Shown here: positions 56,400 to 64,000 of the stretch, piece by piece
Position numbering within the stretch: the stretch's first letter is position 1
Layout: every line of letters starts with the position of its first letter
Assembly: GCF_027595985.1 (NCBI RefSeq)
Contig: NC_073302.1
Coordinates: forward strand, 170,054,034-170,118,033
Origin: Sorex araneus
Lineage: Eukaryota; Chordata; Mammalia; Eulipotyphla; Soricidae
DNA: 64,000 bases
Reading direction: 5' to 3'
Made by a program: the position numbers and the translations under genes
Notes under the pieces: generated by a model
The model's input: only the letters and a program-made list of their open reading frames with translations
What the model was told of the DNA's origin: nothing
Databases searched by the model: none

Positions 56400-57160
56400 G
56401 TACAGTGAACGGCTTAACAGTGGAGTATAGATTGTTAAGAGAACGTGAACTCTGAGTTAAATAAACAACAGTGATGCACAATATAGTCAAACTGTTCAGA
56501 ACCAACAGGAAGAAGGAAACCATGAAAGCAGCCAGAATCAAATGACACATTTGTGCAGGAAAACAATGATCACCATCTTCTCATCAGAGGCAATAGAGGC
56601 CAGAAGAATGATTTTGTGCTAAAAGAAAGAGGCAGTTAATTCACTATTCTATAGATGGTGAAATTTCCTTCAAGAATGGTGGAATAACATTTTCAGGTAA
56701 AAGCAAAATGAGAAGCTTCATCATGAGCACAGAATGAAAATATTGCCAGATGTTATTCATATAGCCAGGAAGAAACAGCCCTCAAACAGAAAATACATCA
56801 GTATATATAGCTAATTGTTTTTTCTTCTTTACTTTACTAAAGTACATATAACTGTTAATGAATATTGAAACATCACATGATGAAGTTTAGTTTATTTGGG
56901 AATGTATGCTGCATATGTTGATATAATATAATATGATATTATATATCCTATATATATTACATATGATGCTATATAGGGAGATATATGTGATATAATATGT
57001 GAGTAATCTGCCTACATGATATAACATATATGATAGTTGATATATATTGTGTTATATAGGGAGAATGATGTATTTTTTAGTATCAAGAGAAATTGCTAAA
57101 AAAAGAAAAGAAAGCCAATAGATAAAATTTAAGATGTTCACAGTCTTTTAAATTTTTTAT
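56400..57160. other. AT-rich sequence with (TATA)-rich tract
   Basis: 56470-56800 has old L1 ORF1-side phrasing. 56925-57060 is an irregular ATATAT/GATAT low-complexity tract. No gene seen. Confidence 0.35.
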
Positions 57161-57164
57161 TTAA

Positions 57165-57965
57165 TTAAAGAACCTTTATTTACAAAGTTATTCATAGTTG
57201 ATGTTTTAGATATACAATGTCCTAGCACCAATCCGTGGTAATTTCCTTCCACCAATGTTCCCAAGTCCCCCCCACTTCCCCACCCCCCCAGCCTGTCACC
57301 TTGACAGACACATTTATTTTTTCTTTTTGGATTACACCCAGCGATGCTCAGGGGTTACTCCTGGCTCTGCATTCAGGAATTACTCCTGGCAGTGCTTGGG
57401 GGACCATATGGGATGCTGGGAATCAAACCTCGGTTGGCTGCGTGCGAGGCAAATGCCCTACCCGCTGTACCCGCTGTGCTATCACTTCAGCCCCGACAGA
57501 CACACTTTAAAGTTTGTTGGTTATAGTTAGAATCTCATGTTTTCAGTGTTGTTGAGCCTGTGGTTTGGATATAGAGCTCTACCATTCCCCCCCCCCCCAT
57601 TACAGTACATTGATGTACTGAGGGCCCTGGCTTCTTCTGGGCCCATGTTATTTCCCTTTCTCATATTCTTCCTCCCTCCATTGATTTCTTTTCTTCTCTG
57701 TTCTATTCCCTATACTCTGGAATCAAGGGTGATCTAGGCATCTCCTCTTTACTGTACATAATTCTGTCATCAAGTTTTTCTATATTCCACACTTTCCTGT
57801 TTGTCCTTCTGATTTACTTCACACAACATGATATATCCCAGTTCCATCCAGATTGTTGCATGATTTTATCATCCCATGAAGATGCTGATACCAGTCTTAT
57901 TCATAATTTCACAAACTATTAATATTCCAGCTGGCCTCAATATGTGGGCATAGAGGGTTGAAGCC
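57165..57965 (-). mobile_element. L1 3' end, antisense, interrupted by SINE-A
   Basis: 'ttatttaattaaagaacctttatttacaaag', 'ccaatccgtggtaatttccttccaccaatgttccc', C-rich run, '[SINE]', 'gttatagttagaatctcatg', 'catccagattgttgcatgattttatcatccc'. This is the reversed L1 3'UTR and ORF2 tail. Confidence 0.8.
57313..57494 (-). mobile_element. SINE-A copy inside L1
   Basis: A perfect 10-bp TSD core, GACAGACACA (57303-57312 and 57495-57504). It has a duplicated 'ctacccgctgtacccgctgtgc', a 9-bp tandem repeat of the reversed A-box region. Confidence 0.9.
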
Positions 57966-58196
57966 TTGGAAATACTCATGTAATATAGCATGCTATTTAA
58001 CAATTAAAGGGACAATCCATAGATAGATGTCACAGCATGAGAAAAAAATCACACTGTGCTAAGTGAACTCCCCCGCCACCTGGCAATACAGTCACACAAA
58101 AACATGTGCCATATAATTTCATTGATATAAGAACAGATCAAAACTAATCTCTGGTGGAAGTAACCAGAGCAAATGTATTAAGTTTTATATGTAGAA

Positions 58197-58437
58197 CTGT
58201 CATCTCGTTCTTCATTGATTTGCTCGAGCTGACAACAGTAACTTATCCATTAAGAGACTTGTTGTTACTGTTTTTGGCATATTGAATAAGCCACGGGGAG
58301 ATTGCCAAGCTCTGCAGTGAGGGTGGGCGGGATACTCTTGGTAGCTTGTCGGGCTCTCCAAGAGGGACGGAAGAATCTAACCTGGGTTGGCCACATGCAA
58401 GGCAAATGCCCTACCTGCTGTGCTATCGCTCCAGCCC
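58197..58437 (-). mobile_element. SINE-B copy
   Basis: Reversed: short tail (AACTGTCATCTCG), RTE 3' end, 5'UTR piece (GGCATATTGAATAAGCCACGG, GTAGCTTGTCGGGCTCTCC), head (CTATCGCTCCAGCCC) intact. Confidence 0.9.
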
Positions 58438-58639
58438 AAGTTTCCTGGCAAGGGAGATACCATGATCACGCAGGTGGTTTTCCCAGGGCGAGGTTCATCC
58501 ATTGCACTTGGAATGTGCTGGTCTCTGCGATTTCCCCAAATGTGGGAAACTTGATTACATAATTTGTGAAGTTTGATATGTACTTGAAATATTCTAAGTG
58601 GCCTCAAGAGACTGCTGAGCTACAGGGAAAAGAGCAAAC

Positions 58640-58965
58640 AAGAATAGCATAAGAGGTTAAGATGGAGACTAGATTTGGTGGGCTGTTGTTAACATATTAC
58701 TCTGATTAAAATAGAATCACTAACCTTTCAGTTCCTGTATTGCAAACAAAATGCACAAAAGGAAAGAGAAAGAGAACAAGAGAAAGAAGAAAAGTGCCTG
58801 ACATATGGGGCTGGAGGGAGTTGAAGGAAGAAAACTAGGGACATTGGTGGTGGGAAATATACACTGATGAAGGAATGGGAGTTGGAACATTGTATGACTG
58901 AAACCCAATCATTAAATTTGTAACAGTGTATCTCACGATGATATAATTAAAGACAAAATTTAATA
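58640..58965 (+). mobile_element. L1 3' terminus
   Basis: 'cctttcagttcctgtattgcaaac', purine run, 'gggacattggtggtgggaaatatacactgatgaagg', 'ttggaacattgtatgactgaaacccaatcat', 'gtaacagtgtatctcacgatg' end in AATTAAAGACAAAA. Confidence 0.82.
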
Positions 58966-58969
58966 AGGA

Positions 58970-59722
58970 ATTATTGGAGACCTTTGATTAGAGAATAAAT
59001 ACATTATGATTTTATAACATCCCTATGTTTCTCAAAGAGTTGATTGTAATGAATCAGTATAGAAGTAGGCAGACCACTCAGGAGCCTATTGTATTTATTC
59101 TGAATAGCAATGATAGTGGTTTGGGATTAGGAAGAATTTAGAAATACAGTAGTAAATAAGTTTTCACTACATTATTTAATAATTTTCAGATTCTAAATTT
59201 ACAAGAAAAATTAAATGTGATTCTCATACCATACTTTTAATTTTTAAGAAATGTTTATTTTCATATTGCATGTTTTTCTTGTAATGGTGTTCTTTTATGT
59301 CTGCATTATCTTCAGGGAGCTTTCTTCTATTTTTTGCACTATCATTCTGTAATTTGGTTACTCCATTTATCATGACCATTTTCTTTAAAATTATTGGTTT
59401 ATTTAAAGTGTCTGGTGATCTCCTATCTTGAGTTTTACAATAAAAATCCAAAAGCTCACAGGACTGCATTTGTGGCTGTGTGACATCTCAAAATCTACAT
59501 CACTGATAAACCAGAAGTAGCACACCACTTTGGATGGGATGTAAAGTAGAAGTCAACCGATCATGATTAACAAAATATAACGTGTAAAGCTTAATCTATA
59601 ACAACATTTTAGTAATCCCTTATGACAAGAGTTTAATGGCTTCATGGTGAGATACAACCTTAACACACTTTAAGAGAACATTTTTTTATCATTTTTCAGA
59701 AATTATTATTAACAATCAATAT
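58970..59722. other. Unique AT-rich sequence
   Basis: No named repeat. The minus frame 59224-59469 (81 codons) has no recognisable content. Confidence 0.35.
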
Positions 59723-59725
59723 CAC

Positions 59726-61592
59726 TTGTATCATTTGTCATCCCATTGATTTTCAATTTGCTCAAGCAGGTGTCAGTAAAATCTCCATTCATCCCTGTTG
59801 CATGGCAGTGTAGCCCAATGGTATCTGCTCGCTCCAGGAATATGAAAAATGTGCCCGGAGCTGGAGGTTCTTTGTCCTCTTAACAACTTCTTTGACACTC
59901 TTGAAGGTGTTCCATGCTGCTCTCTTTTTCCTGCACAGTTCTGGCGCCAAGTCGTTCCTCATGTTGACTTCTTGACCCAGCTACCTGGTCAATACGCATA
60001 GCTGCGGCATTCAGAGATGTTTGTTCCATTGAGAGCAAATGGAACATCAGGGACTAGTTCATTTTTCATGAACATTGTCTTGGTGAGATTCAGCTGCAGT
60101 CTGACCTTCCCACACTCATGGTGCCACCATTGTGCCACTTGACTAATGTTTGGTATTATTAGAATGATGTCATCAGCAAAGTGGAGGTGGTGTAGTTGCC
60201 AACCATCTATCTTCACTCCCATTCCTTCCCATTCCAGTCATCACATGACGTTCTCCAGGGTGGCACTGAAGAGTTTTGGTGAAATGGTATCACCCTGCCT
60301 AACCCCTATCTTTACATCAATGATTACTTTCTTGTAGAATGGTGAGATCCTGGTGGTGAATCCGTAATATAGATTGTGGAGGATCCTGATGTACTGAATT
60401 TGAACACCTTATTTGGCTAGGGCTTCGATTACTGCTTCAGTCTCAACAGAATGAAAGGCCTTCTTTAAATCGATGAACGTTAGATAGAGTGGCATCTTGA
60501 ACTCTCGTGAAACCTCAATGAGCTTGGTCACTGTGTGGATATGGTCAATCGTGCTGAATCCTTTTCAGAACCTGGCTTGCTTGCACGGTTGTCCTTCGTC
60601 TAGTGTTTTGCCTATTCTACTCAGGATGACTCGAGTGAACAATTTGTAGACGATGGACAACAGGCAGATTGGGCGATAGTTGCCGATGTTGTGGATATCT
60701 CCCTTCTTGTACAACGGAACAGTCCTGCTGGTTTTCCATTGGGACGGAACCTTGCATTTGGACAGGTAGCATGTGAAGAGCCAAGCCAGTGTATCAACGA
60801 GTACTGGTGGCAGATTCTTCAGGTGTTCGGGTCTGACCTTCTCTGGACTGGATTTTGTACGCATCTTTACCGACAAAATGGTGTGTCAGATTTCAGAAGG
60901 GAGAACATTGGGAACGACATATTCATTCTTCGGAATTTGGTATGTGGGCAGGTGGACATGGCTATCAAAGAGATCCAAGTAGAAGTCATGAATAATCCTC
61001 TCTATTGCCCTTCTGGAAGATGTGATAGATCCATCAGGATGTCAGAGGGCAGTCATCTTGCTCTTGTAGCTGGCAAAGGACAGGCGAGCGTTGCAAATAC
61101 TTTTACTGGCTTCTGCTGCACTGGCCAACACTGCTGCTCTTCTCTTTTTGAGGTCTCCCTTTATTGCTTCTCTGCACAGCTTTGCAAGTTTGGGCATTAG
61201 CTTGTGATTGCCTGAGGCTCGTGCCAAACCACGTTGGCGAATGAGCTTGAGAGTTTCCGAAGACAGGCATCTGTTTGTGGCTTTCCCACTCGGCATTGTT
61301 CATGCAGTCATGGAGGTGCTGAACCAGTCGATCATATTCCTCATTTTTGTCAATGATGGCATCTTCCCACGTTGCCAAAATAGTGCCCAAGAGCTCCCAG
61401 TGGTGGTCATTCTGGGAGTTCTCTTCTTAAACTTAAACTTTGAAGTCCTTTCTCCCTGCTCTGTGAAGTAGAATTTTGCATGAAAGAGACAGTGGTCTGA
61501 TCCCGTTTGGAATTTTGGGACAATAGCGACACCGTCCAGGTGAAACCTTCAATTGAATATGATGTGGTCAATTTTGCTGTGGAACTGTCCAT
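59726..61592 (-). mobile_element. RTE LINE copy 2, truncated and internally deleted
   Basis: Minus strand: starts in the endonuclease C-terminus (near the QFHSEIDHI equivalent). It keeps the linker, RT (KKAFHS-like, RQGDTIS region, FADDIIL at 60167-60178) and RYW-type C-terminal end, then a tail with ACAAATGATACAAGTGATA. About 0.37 kb of C-terminal coding (the 50935-51310 part of copy 1) is missing at 59843. It has many stops and frameshifts and is more decayed than copy 1. No TSD found. Confidence 0.9.
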
Positions 61593-61642
61593 TGCCATGC
61601 TCCAGGCTGCTTTCCAGACACAGCATAGAACACTTAATACCC

Positions 61643-62298
61643 TGTCTGTTGATCGTCAAATTTCTCAAGTGGTTTCAGTAATGTCTCCATTCGTCCTAGC
61701 CCTGAGATGTTAGAAGCCTTTCTTTACTCTTCCTTCCCAACGATACCACATTGGAGGCTCTTTCAGGGTCAGGGGAATGAGAACCAGAATTCTTACTGGA
61801 TTTGGCATATGAATACACCATGGAGAATTTGCAAAGCTCTCCCGTGTGGGAAACTCTCGTAGCTTGCCAGGTTCTCCCAGAGAAAGAACTAGGCTATAGG
61901 ATGTCATGCAGCTGCTTTGTGGCCACGCACTTCCTGGAGCTTGATTTTATAGTCTCTAGATGTTGGCCGTTGGTGGAATTATATGGCGTCGGGGGCAGTC
62001 CCTGGGTGCGACTGCCTAGCTACTGGAAAATGGAAAATCTGGGCAGAAAAGGCCCAGTCCCAATCCGAGCAGGCTTGGAGGTCTCAGCCCTGGGTCCCAC
62101 ACACCTGGGTTCCTCTGCCGGTACCTTCATGTGTGAGGCTCATCCAAACATGTAGAGAGGGGCCTTGAGTATGGCTGTGGCTAGGCTCCAGAGATCTTCA
62201 GCCACAGGAGCTCTGCTCCTGGTGGGGAGGGAAGCTGGAGCCCAACCCCTCCGAGGAGCCCCTGGGGAAGACAGCCAGGCGCTCGGGCGAGAGACTCT
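61643..62298 (-). mobile_element. RTE-NA copy 3, head-to-head with SINE-A
   Basis: Minus strand: starts AGAGTCTCTCGCCCGAGC, the same 5' end as copies 1 and 2. GC-rich part, then GGGAGAACCTGGCAAGCTAC, the CCCCTGACCCTGAAAGAGCC segment, the ORF-start remnant GAGTAAAGAAAGGCTTCT, then GGACGAATGGAGACATTACT and a short CGATCAACAGACAGG tail. The left flank AACACTTAATACCC (61629-61642) pairs with 62655-62668, beyond the adjacent SINE-A, not with the RTE-NA edge. Confidence 0.85.
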
Positions 62299-62300
62299 TT

Positions 62301-62470
62301 GCTGGAGCAATAGTACAATGAGCAGGGCTGTGTTTGCCTTGCATGCAGCTGGCCCGGATCCAATTCCCAACATCCCATATGGTCCCCTGAGCACTTCCAG
62401 GAGTAATTTCTGAGTGCATGAGGCAGGAGTAACCCCTATGCATCGCCAGGTGTGACCCAAAAGAAAAAAA
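62301..62470 (+). mobile_element. SINE-A copy, head-to-head with RTE-NA copy 3
   Basis: Starts GCTGGAGCAATAGTAC, only about 3 nt short of the family 5' end, separated from the reversed RTE-NA 5' end by TT. A-tail AAAAGAAAAAAA. No private TSD: its left side is RTE-NA, its right side is the outer TSD shared with RTE-NA. Confidence 0.88.
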
Positions 62471-62478
62471 ATACTTAA

Positions 62479-62656
62479 GGGCCGGAGCGATAGCACAACG
62501 GGTAGGGCGTTTGCCTTGCACGCGGCCGACCCGGGTTCGATCCCCGGCATCCCATATGGTCCCCCAAGCACCGCCAGGAGTAATTCCTGAGTGCAAAGCC
62601 AGGAGTAACCCTTGAGCATCGCTGGGTGTGACCCAAAAAAGCAAAAAAAAAAAAAA
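62479..62656 (+). mobile_element. SINE-A copy, youngest-looking
   Basis: Essentially unbroken A box (62491-62502) and B box GGTTCGATCCC (62534-62544), about 14-A tail. A perfect TSD, ATACTTAA (62471-62478 and 62657-62664), lies within the outer TSD of the RTE-NA/SINE-A unit, so it landed after that unit. Confidence 0.95.
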
Positions 62657-62761
62657 TACTTAATACCCATTTTCCATAATTTTTGCACCATATTTGATGG
62701 GCTTCAAATATGGTATGAACCATGGGTATACCTATAAGGTCAGTTGGAGGCTGCACGAAAA

Positions 62762-62847
62762 GCCACCATCCCTCTTGGAGAGCCTGGCAAGCTACCAAGA
62801 GTCCCTGCCCTCACAGCAGAGCCTGGCAAGCTACCCGTGGTGTATAT
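62762..62847 (+). mobile_element. RTE 5'UTR/SINE-B middle fragment
   Basis: CCATCCCTCTTGGAGAGCCTGGCAAG through CTACCCGTGGTGTATAT, the RTE 5'UTR piece alone with no head or 3' tail, followed by (TATA)n at 62848-62890. Confidence 0.75.
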
Positions 62848-62849
62848 AC

Positions 62850-64000
62850 AGATATACATGTATATATACATATATGTATATATGTAAGTTCATGAGCTAT
62901 ATATGCCTATTGCAAAAAAAATTCATAAGAGTACAGAAAGCTTAAAGAATAGTGCAATGATCATTATGAATTTTACAGATATTAAAGCAATAATAAAGAT
63001 GCATTACAAGAATATTTGACCTTGACTTAAATTAACCTGAAATTTAACTTAGATGAAAAGTTATTTTGAAGCATGAGATCATAAAGCACAGCATTTTGGT
63101 CTTTTGGACATTTTAAGCTGGAGGAAGTTGATAAAACACTAGACCAAAGATCACTCTGTTCCCCCCACCCACTCCCACCCTTCTCCCAAGTGAAGGTCAT
63201 AAACCCTCATGTGAAACATACCTTCCTTATAGTTGGAGAAAAATATAATCCTTATCTTTGAAAACAAAGATATACAAGGAAGAATCTGAACAGATTTTTT
63301 GAAATCTCTCCCAGTTTACTACACTTAACTCATTCTTCTATTTACTGCATAGACTTCATCAAAGCTAATATAAAACATATTCTCCATTCTGACTGTTTGG
63401 GGAGTCTGTAATTCCTTTGGGAGGTTATAGATTTTTCTCAATGATTTTCTAAGTGCAGTGGAGCAGCTTTAGGAATGTTTTAGGAGCATATATATATATA
63501 TGTATATATATATATATGCTCAATCTTGATATCTATTTTACATGTTGGGTTTCTTTGAATAAGAGTTCACCTTAGAAAGCACTTCTCTCTGGAAGTTTGA
63601 AAGCTTTTTCACTTGCTTCTGCAGACAGCAAACACACTCTAGCTGGCAGCTGTCAGAATGACTCCGACCCTTTGTATGCACGACTAGGCCCACCAAGGCC
63701 TCAAGGGAGCAGTTCAACCGAAATGACCCATCAACTCCACTCCTGTTCTTATTCTTAAAACTTTCTGGCACAGCACCAGACACTTGCACAAAGGAAATTT
63801 TTCCTCAGATTTAATTATCTATTTGGCTTCAAAATAACTAATTCAAGCTTGTAAATTTTTATTGCCTGAGGTAAAGTATCTAAGGCACTTATCTATGCCA
63901 GTGACCATTGGATCCTAGCTAAATACAATTCAGATGTGTAGGAACTATTTTCTATAACTGACCTCATACTGTTCTATAACTCTCATTTATCCTAAGGTTG
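62850..64000. other. Repeat-poor sequence to the window end
   Basis: Mostly unique. (TA)n palindrome at 63487-63520. An 83-codon minus frame at 63538-63789 is Cys- and Lys-rich (CQLECVCCLQKQVKKL), but I see no splice sites or family and do not call it a gene. Confidence 0.35.

Noticed and set aside
62491-62544. Possible functional tRNA gene in SINE heads (A and B boxes present)
   Set aside because: There is no cloverleaf with a proper acceptor stem or anticodon arm. These are SINE pol III promoters.
62140-62691. 183-codon minus frame
   Set aside because: It runs through two SINE-A copies and RTE-NA in reverse. Many SINE-derived frames here share the 'GSHPAMHRGYSWLC' type phrase.
63487-63520. 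ATATATATATGTATATATATATAT palindrome as a regulatory hairpin
   Set aside because: Simple AT microsatellite with no other supporting context.
1-64000. CRISPR array, operons or other prokaryotic systems
   Set aside because: The direct repeats are SINEs, microsatellites or TSDs. Composition, repeats and lack of dense coding are mammalian.

Overview
This window is mammalian nuclear DNA, most likely from a shrew (Soricidae, probably Sorex araneus). The organism call rests on two repeats. One is a tRNA-derived SINE present in dozens of copies, matching the shrew SOR-type SINE as I remember it. The other is an RTE-clade LINE of the kind reported from common shrew. Ancient eutherian repeats (MIR, L2, MLT1-like and MLT2-like LTRs) and many truncated L1 copies fit this. 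I recognise no host protein-coding exon and nothing bacterial. Almost all open frames here are translations of SINEs, L1 tails or microsatellites.

Names used below. SINE-A: tRNA-like head (A box like TAGCACAGCGGG, B box like GGTTCGATTCC), short body, A-rich tail. SINE-B: the same head fused to a piece of RTE 5'UTR and then to the RTE 3' end, with a GACAGT-type tail. RTE-NA: a headless, internally deleted RTE derivative of about 530-690 bp. COMP: a 690-1000 bp composite whose 3' end resembles the shrew L1 3'UTR. TSD: target-site duplication.

Layout. 0-9 kb: SINEs, a SINE-B/tRNA-Tyr head-to-head chimera, an MLT2-like LTR, RTE-NA inserted in a decayed ERV pol fragment, antisense L1, a purine-rich LTR. 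9-13.5 kb: antisense L1, an unassigned 152-codon frame, SINE-B, COMP, SINE-B, RTE-NA. 13.5-31 kb: mostly AT-rich unique sequence with scattered MIR, L2, SINEs and L1 tails. 31-36.5 kb: L1 broken up by SINE-B, two COMP copies and an RTE-NA fragment, then an MLT1-like LTR. 36.5-45 kb: unique sequence, antisense SINEs, L1, L2. 45.0-45.6 kb: the only CpG island, with CRE and ETS motifs, followed by a 38-bp minisatellite. 46-48 kb: an L1 nested inside another L1. 50.8-53.9 kb: a full-length RTE flanked by a perfect 12-bp TSD. 54.4-55.6 kb: a second copy of the purine-rich LTR, in reverse orientation. 55.6-62.7 kb: SINEs, L1 tails, a second RTE copy, and an RTE-NA/SINE-A head-to-head chimera.

The window's story is a retrotransposon ecosystem. 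An autonomous RTE, two non-autonomous derivatives (RTE-NA and SINE-B), and a SINE (SINE-A) sharing SINE-B's tRNA head but ending in an A-tail suited to L1 all sit within 64 kb. Many have readable TSDs. Two loci look like single insertions of two different RNAs joined 5' end to 5' end.
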